From assembly GCA_950097245.1 (NCBI GenBank), contig CATNCS010000016.1, positions 1-40,279 on the forward strand: a DNA stretch of 40,279 nt, written 5' to 3'. Source of the DNA: an uncultured Oscillospiraceae bacterium. Its GTDB lineage: Bacteria; Bacillota; Clostridia; Oscillospirales; Oscillospiraceae. Below the pieces are notes generated by a model. That model was not told where the DNA came from, did not search any database, and saw only the letters and a program-made list of their open reading frames with translations. The first letter of the stretch is position 1. Each line of letters opens with the position of its first letter. Made by a program: the position numbers and the translations under genes. Below are positions 1 to 8,254 of this stretch, one piece after another.

Positions 1-3
1 TTT

Positions 4-85
4 ATGTAGGGGCGGCTATCAGCCGCCCGCTTCTGGAAAAGCCGGAACTTCTGGAGCAGCGGGCGGATAATATCCGCCCCTACAT
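4..85. repeat. Dispersed double-hairpin repeat, copy 1
   Basis: The ends form a 12-bp inverted repeat (ATGTAGGGGCGG at 4-15, its complement at 74-85). Each end is also a small hairpin: GGCGGCT/AGCCGCC on the left and GGCGGAT/ATCCGCC on the right. The whole can fold as a two-armed structure. Related copies lie at 31442, 31794, 34221, 36460, 37234, 38265 and, in frame, inside ftsK at 39289. It sits upstream of the promoter of the first gene. Confidence 0.8.
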
Positions 86-143
86 GGCCTCAAGCAGAAT
101 TGATAAAATGCGCATTAGGACACTCCCGGCCGGCCGATGAGAC

Positions 144-173
144 TTGACGGGGCCCTTTCTGTTCATGTATAAT
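144..173 (+). promoter_or_regulatory. Sigma-A promoter of the ThrE-type exporter pair
   Basis: TTGACG at 144-149, an 18-bp spacer and TATAAT at 168-173. It lies about 30 bp before the start codon at 206, which has an AGGAG ribosome binding site at about 193-197. The promoter is placed by consensus match only. Confidence 0.65.
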
Positions 174-205
174 GAAAAAACTGTTTTCTGTCAGGAGAAT
201 GTGCC

Positions 206-964
206 ATGGATTATGACAAGCTGCTGAATGCCGCTGTAGAGCTGGGCTGCCGGCTGATGTCCAGCGGAGCGGAGATCTACCGGGTGGAGGAGTCGGTGCG
301 GCGGCTGCTCCAGGCCTACGGTCTGGAGTCTCCGGAGGTGTTTGCCATCCCAAACTGCGTCATTGTCAGCATCACCACGCCGGAGGGTCACCCTGTCACG
401 CGCATGCGCCGGATTGGAGCCCACGGCACTGACATTGAGCTGCTGGAGCGGTGCAATGACCTGTGCCGGCATCTCTGTGTTCAGACACCGCCTGTGGAGG
501 AGGCCCAGGCGCGGCTGACAGAGCTGCTTCATACGCCGCGGTACGCCCTATGGAAGGTGCTTTTCGGATATGGAATTGCTCCGGCCTGCTTTGCCCCCAT
601 CTTTGGAGGTGGGGCGTCAGACGCCCTGTGTGCCCTGCTGGGCGGGCTGGCGGTGGGAGCATGCCTGCTGTACGGAGGACGGCTGATTGGCTCCAACGGC
701 TTTTTCCGAACCGCCATATGCAGCGCCGTGGGCTCGCTGCTGTCCCTGCTGCTGGTGCGGCTGGGCTGGGGACAGAGCGTGGACACCGTAACCATCAGCG
801 TGCTGATGGTACTGGTCCCCGGAGTGGCGCTGACCAACGCCATGCGGGAGATCATGGCGGGAGATATCATCTCCGGTCTGAGCCGGGCTGCGGAATCCAT
901 CCTGACAGCGACGGCTATTGCCATCGGCTCAGCGGTGGGGGTGGCCATCGGCGGAATATTTTGA
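206..964 (+). CDS. Threonine/serine exporter family protein, ThrE N-terminal type (DUF1212)
   Basis: A 252-residue membrane protein matching the larger half of split ThrE exporters. The N-terminal soluble part (about residues 1-110) carries the family signature region: LGCRLMSSGAEIYRVEE near the start, then a VSITTPEG stretch. About five hydrophobic segments follow between residues 115 and 250, including LVPGVALTNAMREIMAGD, a typical ThrE loop. In the family this protein exports small hydroxy amino acids and works with a second short membrane subunit, which is the next gene 14 bp downstream. The ATG at 206 has a good Shine-Dalgarno sequence. Substrate is inferred from the family only. Confidence 0.88.
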   Translation: MDYDKLLNAAVELGCRLMSSGAEIYRVEESVRRLLQAYGLESPEVFAIPNCVIVSITTPEGHPVTRMRRIGAHGTDIELLERCNDLCRHLCVQTPPVEEAQARLTELLHTPRYALWKVLFGYGIAPACFAPIFGGGASDALCALLGGLAVGACLLYGGRLIGSNGFFRTAICSAVGSLLSLLLVRLGWGQSVDTVTISVLMVLVPGVALTNAMREIMAGDIISGLSRAAESILTATAIAIGSAVGVAIGGIF

Positions 965-978
965 CGGGAGGTTCCGAA

Positions 979-1419
979 ATGAGCGGACTTTGGATGGATT
1001 ATTTTTTGCCCTGCCTGTGTTCGTTTGCGGCCTGTATGGCCTTCACGCTGGTGTTCAATATCCATGGTATGGGAAAGCTGATCTGCGGTGTGGGCGGGGC
1101 GCTGGGCTGGCTGGTCTACCTGGTGGCCGGCAGTACGATTTTTGCCGCCTTTCTGGCCTCGGCGGTGATCGGGCTGTTTTCAGAGATTATGGCGCGGCTG
1201 CGCCGCTGTCCGGTGACAGGCTATCTGCTGGTAGCACTGCTGCCCCTGGTACCGGGAGGGGGAATTTATTTTGCCATGAGCTACTGTATGGAAGGGGATA
1301 TCCAGCTCTTTCTGGACACCCTGCTCCACACCTTTGGCATGGCGGCGGCGCTGGCGGTGGGAGCGATGATGACCTCGTCCATCTTTCGGGCGGTCTATCC
1401 CTACCTGCACCGTACTTAG
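979..1419 (+). CDS. Threonine/serine exporter family protein, ThrE_2 type (DUF3815)
   Basis: A 146-residue, almost wholly hydrophobic protein with about four membrane helices and the motif LLPLVPGGGIYFAM (about residues 87-100), typical of the short ThrE_2 partner of DUF1212 exporters. It starts at the ATG at 979, preceded by GGGAGG (966-971), and is co-transcribed with the gene before it. The two together equal one full-length ThrE. It converges on the MATE gene, with only 25 bp between the stop codons. A longer overlapping ORF from 463 in this frame is out of frame with the first ThrE gene and is not credible as an extension. Confidence 0.85.
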   Translation: MSGLWMDYFLPCLCSFAACMAFTLVFNIHGMGKLICGVGGALGWLVYLVAGSTIFAAFLASAVIGLFSEIMARLRRCPVTGYLLVALLPLVPGGGIYFAMSYCMEGDIQLFLDTLLHTFGMAAALAVGAMMTSSIFRAVYPYLHRT

Positions 1420-1444
1420 AGCGGGCGAGAAGGACCACCGGCAT

Positions 1445-2809
1445 TCAGGCGGGGGAGGCCTGCTCCTCCTTTCGCATAATGCTCCGGTAGAAGGCGGCGG
1501 CGACCACCAGAGAGATGGCATCCACTATGGGCTGCACCCACATGCAGCCGTATAGGGGGATCAGCGCGTCCATCAGGAACAGCAGGGGGATATCCAGAAT
1601 GCCCTTGCGCAGGATGGAGCAGACCAGAGAGGCCTTGACCTGGCCCATAGCCTGGAACTGGATCAGCATGGGGTAGCACATGGACATAAGGGGCATACAG
1701 GTGACCATGCGGCGCAGGAAGGCGGCGCTGTAGGTGATGGTGACGGGGTCCTTGATGAGCAGGGAGGCCAGCTGTACGGCAAAGATCTCATATACAACCA
1801 CGCAGGTCAGGGAGAAGCCCACGGTCAGTGTACAGCCGAAGCGGAACACCGCCTTCCGGCGCTCCCGGTTGCCCGAGGAGTGGTTGTAGGCCAGCAGGGG
1901 GAGCAGTCCGTTGGACACGCCGGTGGAGAAGTAGAGGGGCAGCATGTCAATCTTTTTGATGATGCCCAGGGCAGCCACGGCCTCAGTGGGGTATTTGGAG
2001 ACAAATTTGCTCTGGGCGGACACAGCCACCACTGTTAAGGCGTACTGCAGGGCGGAGGGCAAGCCGATGGACAGGATGGTTTTCAGGTAGAGGTGGGTGT
2101 AGCGCAGATTGGCGGGGGAGGGGCTCAGGATCGTGGTGCTCCGCTTGACGGCCAGGTAGCCCACAAAGTAGACGGTGGCGGCCACGTTGGACAGCGCGGT
2201 GGCGATGCCCGCCCCCACTGCGCCCAGCCCCAGAAACTGGGGGAGGATGAACAGCGGGTCCAGAAAGATGTTCATCACACCGCCCAGAGATACGCCGATG
2301 GAGGCGTGGTTGGCGCCCCCCTCGGACCGGACCAGGTTGGCAAAGAGGGTGTTCATCACCGTGAAGGGCCCGCCCAGAGCTACCACCCACCGGGCGTAGC
2401 CGCTGGCCAGGGCATAGGTGTCCTGAGTGGCGCCGCACAGGTGGAGGATGGGATCCATCAGAAGGGTGAAGGCCAGGGAAAAGCTGCAGGCGGCCAGCAG
2501 GCCGAACCACATGGAGATTGTGGAGATGCGGCGGGCCCCCTGCTCGTCCTTTTTCCCCAAGGCCCGGGCGATGGCGCTGGCGCCGCCGATGCCGAACAGG
2601 TTGGAGATGGCGGTGAGCATCAGGAAGGAGGGGAAGGCCACCGTAATGGCCGCCGTCTGATTGGGATCGTTGAGCAGACCTACAAAATAGGTGTCGGCCA
2701 GGTTATAGATCAGCGTAACCATCTGGCTGGCCACGGCGGGCATGGCCTGAAGGAGCACCGCCTTTTTCACCGGCAAGCTTTCAAAGATAGCCTGTTTTTT
2801 TTCATTCAT
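1445..2809 (-). CDS. MATE family efflux transporter
   Basis: 454 residues, the usual length for MATE (multi-antimicrobial extrusion) cation-coupled drug or metabolite antiporters, with about twelve membrane segments. The N-terminal stretch AMPAVASQMVTLIYNLADTYFVG and the following GIGGASAIARALGKKD are hallmark MATE sequences. The second half repeats the fold. The ATG overlaps the stop of the MarR gene by four bases (ATGA), so the two are translationally coupled and share the marR promoter. The likely role is export of a toxic compound sensed by the MarR protein. The substrate cannot be read from sequence. Confidence 0.92.
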   Translation of the reverse strand: MNEKKQAIFESLPVKKAVLLQAMPAVASQMVTLIYNLADTYFVGLLNDPNQTAAITVAFPSFLMLTAISNLFGIGGASAIARALGKKDEQGARRISTISMWFGLLAACSFSLAFTLLMDPILHLCGATQDTYALASGYARWVVALGGPFTVMNTLFANLVRSEGGANHASIGVSLGGVMNIFLDPLFILPQFLGLGAVGAGIATALSNVAATVYFVGYLAVKRSTTILSPSPANLRYTHLYLKTILSIGLPSALQYALTVVAVSAQSKFVSKYPTEAVAALGIIKKIDMLPLYFSTGVSNGLLPLLAYNHSSGNRERRKAVFRFGCTLTVGFSLTCVVVYEIFAVQLASLLIKDPVTITYSAAFLRRMVTCMPLMSMCYPMLIQFQAMGQVKASLVCSILRKGILDIPLLFLMDALIPLYGCMWVQPIVDAISLVVAAAFYRSIMRKEEQASPA

Positions 2810-3258
2810 CCTGATTCCTCCTCTTCATATGTACTCCGGGCGCTGCGGTAAACCAGCTCCAGCAGGCGGAGCAGCTCCTCCTCCTCCCGGGGGGAGATGT
2901 CCCACAGAAGCTGGCCCACGGTGTGCTCCCGGCTGTGGGTCAGCTGTTCGGTCAGGGCGCGCCCCTGGGCGGACAGGGAAAGCAGCACCACCCGGGAGTC
3001 CTGGGGGGAGCGGCGGGAGGTCAGCAGACCCTTGGCCGTCATGCGCTGGACCAGGCCCTGGGCGGTCTGATGGGTAACCCCCAGGTAGTCCTTCAGCTGG
3101 GTGACAGAGGCCTCGTCCCTGGAGGAGAAGAACAGCATGCAGTCGGCCTGGCTGGCGGTCAGCCCGGCGGCCAGGGCGTGCCGGCCCCGATTTTTGACAA
3201 TCTGGTGGGACAGCTTCAGGATCAGCCGGCCCAATTCGTCCTCCCGGCGGTTCAGCAC
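2806..3258 (-). CDS. MarR family transcriptional regulator
   Basis: A 150-residue winged-helix regulator. The recognition region is VTQLKDYLGVTHQTAQGLVQRMTAKGLL, followed by the wing RRSPQDSRVVLLSLSAQGR, both characteristic of MarR. I choose the GTG at 3258 because it has an AAGGAGG ribosome binding site 9 bases upstream. The open frame extends to 3333, but that would run the coding sequence through the promoter and operator palindrome. The next gene overlaps by four bases and encodes a MATE pump, so this is most likely the autoregulated local repressor of efflux. The ligand is unknown. Confidence 0.9.
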   Translation of the reverse strand: MLNRREDELGRLILKLSHQIVKNRGRHALAAGLTASQADCMLFFSSRDEASVTQLKDYLGVTHQTAQGLVQRMTAKGLLTSRRSPQDSRVVLLSLSAQGRALTEQLTHSREHTVGQLLWDISPREEEELLRLLELVYRSARSTYEEEESG

Positions 3259-3293
3259 AGCGGCCGCCTCCTTCCCTGTGATTTCGACAGAAT

Positions 3294-3324
3294 AAATTAT
3301 ACAGCATGCTGTATAATTTGTCAA
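3294..3324 (-). promoter_or_regulatory. Consensus promoter with embedded 26-bp palindrome, MarR operator
   Basis: Reading the minus strand: TTGACA (3324-3319), a 17-bp spacer and TATAAT (3301-3296), a perfect consensus sigma-A promoter. A perfect 26-bp palindrome centred between 3306 and 3307 (3294-3319) fills the spacer and covers the -10 box; its core is TACAGCATGCTGTA. A dimeric MarR protein bound there would block RNA polymerase. Promoter and palindrome are seen directly; the binding protein is inferred from adjacency. Confidence 0.85.
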
Positions 3325-3347
3325 CAGATTCAAGGGGGCCCGGCTAT

Positions 3348-3389
3348 GCGAAACGCGCCGCAGGCTAGCTGGCCAACGGCGCGTTTCGC
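3348..3389. terminator. Long perfect hairpin downstream of the Gate-domain gene
   Basis: A 13-bp perfect stem (3348-3360 with 3377-3389; arm GCGAAACGCGCCG) with a 16-nt loop. It lies just past the 3' end of the minus-strand gene ending at 3424 and before the marR promoter. Neither strand has a proper U-run after the stem, so it may act as a weak terminator or an mRNA 3'-end stabiliser. Confidence 0.45.
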
Positions 3390-3423
3390 GTTATAGGGAG
3401 AGAGGAAGGAAAGCAGATTAAAA

Positions 3424-4593
3424 TCAGGCCACAGCCGCGAAGTACAGGCCGAACAGCTGAGCGCAGATGGCGGCGTAGACCAGGCGGATGAAGCAGCCAA
3501 TGAGGGCGGAGGTCATGATCTCCCGGGTCTTCAGATCTACCACGCCACTCCACACGGCGGGAATCTGGCCCAGAGGAATCTGGATGGGCCAGGAGGAGTT
3601 GGCCAGGATGAAGGAGCCGACAATCATTTTCTTCACATTGGGGTCGGCCAGGGTGGCATAGAGGGCGCCGGCGGCGGCATCGGCGGTGGGGCCGGATACC
3701 ATGGTGCCCAGGGTCTTGGTGGCCAGGGTGCCGGCCACGGTGATGGTCTGGATGCCGGTCTCGGGCTCAATGCCGATGGCGGACAGCAGGCCGCCCAGGC
3801 CGCTGACGATGGCGCCCCAGATGCCGAAGTACTCCAGCAGGCCGACAATGGTGAACACGGCGCAGCCGGCGGGCAGGATGACGGTGAGTACGATGCTCAC
3901 GCCCTCACGGGCGGAGCCGAAGATCAGGTCCATGGCGCCGGTGTCGGGAGTGAAGCGGGGCAGGTCGTGGATGTCGGCGGCATGGGTGTCGCGCCAGAAC
4001 AGCCGCAGGAAGGCGGGCACGATGAAGATGGGCAGGAAGATGCCCACGATCATCACGGGGAAGGGGTTGATGCCGGAGGCGGACAGGGCGATGATGCCCA
4101 GCACGATGATGGAGAAGGAGCAGGGGGCGTTGGTCAGGGTGGCGATGGCGATCTTCTGTTCGTCTTTGGTACAGCCGGACTTCATGACCACGGGGCCGGC
4201 GATGCGGCCGGCGGCGTTCACGTCGCCCAGGATGTTGTAGATGATGCCCACACACACGGCGGCATTGATCTTCAGATACTTCATGATGGGCAGGAAGATA
4301 CGCATCAGGGCGTCGGTAAAGCCCAGCCGCTCCAAGATACGGCCGGTCATGATGGACACAACGATGGTAGCGCCCAGCATGGAGGTGCCAAAGAGGTAGA
4401 AGTCGAACATCTTGTAGGCCCTGGCGAACATGGCGTTGAAGGCGCCGGAGAACTGCTCATGGGCGAAGAAGATGCAGGCGAGGAAGGCGATAAAGAGAAT
4501 CAGTCCAATCCATTCGATGGGCTGCCATTTGGTGCGGTCGTCGCCGCCCTTTGGGGTGCCGGCCTTCCCGGGGTTTTCTTTCTTGTTTTCCAT
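3424..4593 (-). CDS. Gate (nucleoside-recognition) domain membrane protein
   Basis: 389 residues with a charged N terminus (about 25 residues) and roughly nine membrane segments. Two blocks look like Gate-domain repeats: one around ILGDVNAAGRIAGPVVMKSGCTKDEQKIAIATLTNAPCS (about residues 120-160) and one near the C terminus (TLATKTLGTMVSGPTADAAAGAL, then ILANSSWPIQIPLGQIPAVW). Such proteins, including the YjiH and SpmA/B relatives, are putative transporters; their substrates are mostly unknown. The start at 4593 has GGGAGG upstream. It lies 115 bp downstream of the NIF3-like gene on the same strand, so the two may be co-transcribed. The family call is moderately sure; the substrate is not predicted. 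Confidence 0.65.
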   Translation of the reverse strand: MENKKENPGKAGTPKGGDDRTKWQPIEWIGLILFIAFLACIFFAHEQFSGAFNAMFARAYKMFDFYLFGTSMLGATIVVSIMTGRILERLGFTDALMRIFLPIMKYLKINAAVCVGIIYNILGDVNAAGRIAGPVVMKSGCTKDEQKIAIATLTNAPCSFSIIVLGIIALSASGINPFPVMIVGIFLPIFIVPAFLRLFWRDTHAADIHDLPRFTPDTGAMDLIFGSAREGVSIVLTVILPAGCAVFTIVGLLEYFGIWGAIVSGLGGLLSAIGIEPETGIQTITVAGTLATKTLGTMVSGPTADAAAGALYATLADPNVKKMIVGSFILANSSWPIQIPLGQIPAVWSGVVDLKTREIMTSALIGCFIRLVYAAICAQLFGLYFAAVA

Positions 4594-4708
4594 AGTTTAC
4601 CTCCCATTTAAAATATTTTGGCAGACAGCCTCCGGTGATGTCCCCGTCTCTCCCCGGACGGGGCAGCAAGCTCCGGAAGTGCCAGTTTGCCCGTTGTGAA
4701 AGGGACGC

Positions 4709-5713
4709 TTACTTACGGTGCAGGTACTCCTTGGCGATGTTCACACCGTAGTCCCGAATCTCGGGGGAGCCGAAGCAGTCCAGGGGAACGCTGGTCTGGC
4801 GTTCGCGGAAGATGACGACGTCGCAGTCGGGCAGGTGGTTTTTCAGGGCCCGGGCCATAGGAACGCCGTTTTCAAAAATTTCCAGAGCGTGGGAGTTGCC
4901 GCACACAAAGTTGAGGCCCAGCTCCTCCGCCTTGGCCACCAGGGGATGGCCCGGATACACCCGGCTGATGGTGGCCATCAGGGTGTCCACGTCGGGGTAC
5001 TCCTTCACCAGCTGCTCCAGGTGGGCGGGGGTGAAGCCGCAGTGGGGGAACATGTGGATGACCTTCTTCATGGGGTTCTCCGCCTTGCCCACCAGAATCT
5101 TGGCCCGGGCGGCCACCGCGGTCTCCTCAATGGCGTCGCAGCCCCGGGTCTTCCGCTCCAGAACCAGCATATCCTCGTCCATCTGGGCGTTCATCAGGGT
5201 GTCCAGCCGGGAGATCATGTCGCCCACGGTCTTAATCTCAGGGATCACATCGCCCACATAGACGATGTTGCCCGGGATGCCGTCGTAGCAGACGCTGGAG
5301 AAGAAGGGCTTGTGCCCGTGGAGCCAGGGGATGCCGGGGTGGGTGCCGTGGAAGGCCTCGTGAAGCTCGAAGCAGGCCAGGTTGTAGATGCCCAGGTAGT
5401 ACTTGATGAGCACACCGCCGGAGTTGGAGGCGTCGGCGATGGGGTGGTGGGCCACGATGGCGTTGACCCCGGTGGCGGCGGCCAACTCAATGACGCTCTC
5501 CGTCATGGTCATGCAGACGGCGATTTTTTTGACCTCCATCTCCGGATCTCCCCATACCAGACCAGGCATCTCCACCACAGCCTTGCCGGGGATGCTGGAG
5601 GATTTGGTGACCACCCAGGGGTTCTTTCCCCCGGCCCAGTCGCCCGGCCCCTTCAGACAGCGGCCATTGGTCAGGTCGTCCAGGGCGGCCAATACGTCTT
5701 TTACCTTTGCCAT
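4709..5713 (-). CDS. NIF3-like dinuclear metal-centre protein (GTP cyclohydrolase I type 2/YbgI family)
   Basis: The ATG at 5713 follows GAGGAGAGG and gives a 334-residue protein beginning MAKVKDVLAALDDL. Family marks: KKIAVCMTMTESVIELAAATGVNAIVAHHPI (about residues 60-90), containing the metal-binding HHP pair of NIF3 proteins, and GNSHALEIF near residue 280, which resembles the C-terminal metal-ligand His/Glu segment. NIF3 proteins are hexameric rings with two metals per subunit; their biochemical role is unsettled. This copy is longer than minimal YbgI (about 250) and lacks an obvious PII-like insert. The open frame extends upstream to 5764, into a terminator, so that extension is rejected. 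Confidence 0.75.
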   Translation of the reverse strand: MAKVKDVLAALDDLTNGRCLKGPGDWAGGKNPWVVTKSSSIPGKAVVEMPGLVWGDPEMEVKKIAVCMTMTESVIELAAATGVNAIVAHHPIADASNSGGVLIKYYLGIYNLACFELHEAFHGTHPGIPWLHGHKPFFSSVCYDGIPGNIVYVGDVIPEIKTVGDMISRLDTLMNAQMDEDMLVLERKTRGCDAIEETAVAARAKILVGKAENPMKKVIHMFPHCGFTPAHLEQLVKEYPDVDTLMATISRVYPGHPLVAKAEELGLNFVCGNSHALEIFENGVPMARALKNHLPDCDVVIFRERQTSVPLDCFGSPEIRDYGVNIAKEYLHRK

Positions 5714-5747
5714 AGTCCTCTCCTCTTTTCTGAAAAAATTTCGCTGG

Positions 5748-5803
5748 AATAAAAAAGACCGCAAAACATACAGGAAGCGTACGCTTCTCTATGTTCTGCG
5801 GTC
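5748..5803 (-). terminator. Strong intrinsic terminator between the MpsC-like and NIF3-like genes
   Basis: The hairpin 5757-5803 has outer arms GACCGCA/TGCGGTC, a one-base mismatch, then AACATA/TATGTT, and an inner perfect palindrome GAAGCGTACGCTTC. On the minus strand it is followed at once by six Ts (5756-5751). It separates the gene at 5864-6298 from the NIF3-like gene 34 bp beyond. An attenuator or riboswitch expression platform for the NIF3 gene is possible, but no aptamer is evident in the 58 bp available. Confidence 0.8.
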
Positions 5804-5863
5804 AATTACAGCTTTCGTTGCCATGAGCTTTGGCGCTGGCCCCGGCCGGCGCTTTCGCCGCCC

Positions 5864-6298
5864 TCAGCCCTCACCGTCAGGTTGTGAACTCTGTGCCTGC
5901 CCGGCTCTATTCGGTTTGCTGGCCTGCCGCTGAGGGGACTTCAACTGCGGAAGGAATTCCTCCACCGGCTTTTCAAAGAAGGAGACACTGGCGGCGATCT
6001 CGTGGTCGGGGTCGTAGTCCTTCAGGTGGGCGACAACGGTTACCCCCAGCTCCTCCTGCATCAACTGAATAAAACGCTGTTTGAAAATATTGATCAGGGT
6101 CCGGTCCATGATCTCGGTGGAGGCCCTGTCCATCTCGTAGGGGAGGGACAGCAGGCTGACGCGGCGGTTTTTGGCCACAATGACGGCCCGGTTGTGCATA
6201 ACGTCCACCCGCTGGGTCAGTAAGCCCTGCTTGAAGACCTCCATGTTGACCTTATTATTGATGCGCAAAATTTCCTGTTTGAATTCTCCCATCAACAC
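5864..6298 (-). CDS. DUF2294/MpsC-like small protein
   Basis: 144 residues from the GTG at 6298 (an ATG at 6292 is the alternative); GAGAGGGGG upstream serves as ribosome binding site. The sequence has the alternating layout of the DUF2294 (MpsC) family. An N-terminal helix leads to a strand pair (VDVMHNRAVIVAKNRRVSLLSL), then a long helix (IMDRTLINIFKQRFIQLMQEELG) and a final strand (VTVVAHLKDYDPDHEIAASVSFFE). The last 30 residues are polar and low-complexity. Family members are associated with a sodium-linked membrane-potential system in bacilli, but no partner genes are present here. It has its own promoter at 6362-6391 and a terminator downstream, so it is probably monocistronic. Family call tentative. 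Confidence 0.5.
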   Translation of the reverse strand: MLMGEFKQEILRINNKVNMEVFKQGLLTQRVDVMHNRAVIVAKNRRVSLLSLPYEMDRASTEIMDRTLINIFKQRFIQLMQEELGVTVVAHLKDYDPDHEIAASVSFFEKPVEEFLPQLKSPQRQASKPNRAGQAQSSQPDGEG

Positions 6299-6361
6299 AA
6301 CGGCTTGCGCCCCCTCTCTTTAACTGGGACTGGGAAATGGGGCGAGCTTTAGCTCACTGAT

Positions 6362-6391
6362 AGTATAACACAGCACTGGTGAAAAAATCAA
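6362..6391 (-). promoter_or_regulatory. Promoter of the MpsC-like gene
   Basis: On the minus strand: TTGATT (6391-6386), an 18-bp spacer and TATACT (6367-6362), about 65 bp before the start codon at 6298. Assigned by consensus and position. Confidence 0.55.
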
Positions 6392-6423
6392 GAAAAATGT
6401 TGAAGTTTGTCGAAAAAATTTCT

Positions 6424-6494
6424 CACCGTTTTGGCTGAGCACCGTTTTGGCTGACAGGATATCTCTTGCGAAAAGGCGGCGGGCGTGGTATGAT
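6424..6494 (+). promoter_or_regulatory. Promoter of the pyrophosphatase gene with upstream tandem 15-bp repeat
   Basis: TTGCGA at 6466-6471, a 17-bp spacer and TATGAT at 6489-6494. Directly upstream, the 15-mer CACCGTTTTGGCTGA occurs twice (6424-6438 and 6440-6454) with a 16-bp period, ending 11 bp before the -35 box. This could be a tandem activator site or a simple duplication. Confidence 0.55.
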
Positions 6495-6550
6495 AGACAA
6501 AACAGAGCCGCCAGCCCGGCCGGCTCTCCGGCAGAAAAGTGAGGGAAATT

Positions 6551-8221
6551 ATGAACAGTAAAAAAATCAATCCCCGGGCCATCAAGGTGATCGGGCATCG
6601 CAACCCGGACACCGACTCCATCTGTGCCGCCATTACCTACAGCAACCTGAAAAATATCCTGGATCCGGAGCACCCCTGCAAGCCCTGCCGGGCGGGCCTG
6701 CTCAACCGGGAGACGGAATTTGTACTGAATTATTTTAAGGTGCCGCTGCCTCAGCTGTATACCGACGTGAGCCCCCACATCCGGGACGTGGACATCCGCC
6801 CCGCCAAAGGGGTGGACGGGGAGACCAGCCTGCGCCGGGCCTGGATGACCATGCGGGACCAGGAGCTGGACACCCTGTGTGTGGTGGACGAGGAGCAGTA
6901 TCTGAGGGGAGTTATCACCGTCAAGGACGTGGCCACCGCCAATATGAACGGCATTGATCCCTACACCCTGAAGAACGCCCGGACCAGCTACCAGAACATT
7001 GTGGACATTCTGGACGGCACTGTTCTGGTGGGGGATATCACCGGCAAGACGGTGGAGGGCCGTATCGTCATCGGGGCGGGCAGCGCCGAGCAGATCGAGC
7101 GGGCCATCTCCCCGGGGGACGTGGCCGTTGTGAGCAACCGGGTGGAGAGCCAGCTGGCCGCCCTGGAGATGGGGGCGGGCTGCATCATCGTCTGCGCCAG
7201 CGACAAACTCTCCAACACCATGAAGATGCTGGCCGAGGAGCGGGGCTGCATTGTCATCAGCACCCCCAACGGCACCTATGTGGCCGGCCAGATGCTCAGC
7301 CAGGCCGCCCCCATCCGCCACTACATGACCTCCGGCAAGCTGCTCACCTTCACCCTCCACACCCCTGTGGAGGAGGCCACCCGGGTGATGGCCTCTGTTC
7401 GCTTCCGCTATTTTCCCGTGCTGGACGACGACGGCAAGTACATCGGCGTGGTCTCCCGCCGGAATATGCTGAATCTGCACAAAAAGCAGCTGATTCTGGT
7501 GGACCACAACGAGAAGAGCCAGGCCGCCGAGGGCATCGACGAGGCCGAGGTGCTGGAGATCATCGACCACCACCGCATTGGCACCCTGGAGACGGACGGG
7601 CCGGTCTATTTCCGCAATGTGCCTGTGGGCTGCACCTGTACCATTATCTATCAGATGTACCGGGAAAATGAGGTGGAGATCAGCCCCACAATGGCGGGAC
7701 TGATGCTGTCCGCCATTTTGTCTGACACGCTGATGTTCCGCAGCCCCACCTGCACCCCGGTGGACGAGCGGGCCGCCCATGAGCTGGCGGCGCTGGCCCA
7801 GGTGGACCTGGAGGGGTACGCCGACGACATGTTTACCCACGGGGGCGATGTGACCGGCAAGACGGCGGCGGAGGTCTTCAACGGCGACTATAAGATTTTT
7901 ACCAGCGGCGACGTCCGCTTTGGGGTGGGCCAGGGCAGCTACATGATGGAGAAAAACCGGAAGGCCGCCCAGGCACTTGTGGGGCCCTACCTGCCCCAGG
8001 CCCTGGAGAAGCAGGGGCTGGACTACATCTTTTATATGTTCACCGATGTGCGCAACTCCAGCACCGAGCTGCTGATGGCGGGCGCGGGGGCAGAGGAGCT
8101 GGTTGCCAAGACCTTCCATACCGCCGTTGAGGATGGAATCGCTGTCCTTCCCGGTGTGGTCAGCCGGAAAAAGCAGATGATCCCGTCCCTGATTAAGGCA
8201 ATCAAATCGGAACAGGAGTAA
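6551..8221 (+). CDS. Manganese-dependent (family II) inorganic pyrophosphatase with CBS-DRTGG-CBS regulatory insert
   Basis: 556 residues from the ATG at 6551, with GAGGGA 5-6 bases upstream; an in-frame GTG at 6539 has none. Hydrolyses pyrophosphate to phosphate in the cytosol. DHH-family motifs: HRNPDTDS at residues 16-23, then after the insert VDHN and EIIDHHRIG. The C-terminal DHHA2 domain ends with the substrate-binding RKKQM stretch. Between residues about 65 and 310 lie a CBS motif (DTLCVVDEEQYLRGVITVKD), a DRTGG-type domain (about 140-250) and a second CBS motif (FPVLDDDGKYIGVVSRRNML). This makes it the long, adenine-nucleotide-regulated form; simple family II enzymes are about 310 residues. 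It stands just upstream of the ATP synthase operon but has its own promoter and a hairpin after it. Confidence 0.93.
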   Translation: MNSKKINPRAIKVIGHRNPDTDSICAAITYSNLKNILDPEHPCKPCRAGLLNRETEFVLNYFKVPLPQLYTDVSPHIRDVDIRPAKGVDGETSLRRAWMTMRDQELDTLCVVDEEQYLRGVITVKDVATANMNGIDPYTLKNARTSYQNIVDILDGTVLVGDITGKTVEGRIVIGAGSAEQIERAISPGDVAVVSNRVESQLAALEMGAGCIIVCASDKLSNTMKMLAEERGCIVISTPNGTYVAGQMLSQAAPIRHYMTSGKLLTFTLHTPVEEATRVMASVRFRYFPVLDDDGKYIGVVSRRNMLNLHKKQLILVDHNEKSQAAEGIDEAEVLEIIDHHRIGTLETDGPVYFRNVPVGCTCTIIYQMYRENEVEISPTMAGLMLSAILSDTLMFRSPTCTPVDERAAHELAALAQVDLEGYADDMFTHGGDVTGKTAAEVFNGDYKIFTSGDVRFGVGQGSYMMEKNRKAAQALVGPYLPQALEKQGLDYIFYMFTDVRNSSTELLMAGAGAEELVAKTFHTAVEDGIAVLPGVVSRKKQMIPSLIKAIKSEQE

Positions 8222-8226
8222 CGCCG

Positions 8227-8254
8227 GGGCCCTCCGCGTCAGGTCGGGGGGCCC
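8227..8254 (+). terminator. Terminator-like hairpin after the pyrophosphatase gene
   Basis: A 9-bp stem with one G-U pair (GGGCCCTCC at 8227-8235 with GGGGGGCCC at 8246-8254) and a 10-nt loop. It starts a few bases after the stop codon. There is no U-run, so termination efficiency is uncertain. Confidence 0.45.

Noticed and set aside
5757-5863. Riboswitch upstream of the NIF3-like gene
   Set aside because: Only a terminator hairpin is visible; 58 bp between it and the preceding gene show no known aptamer core.
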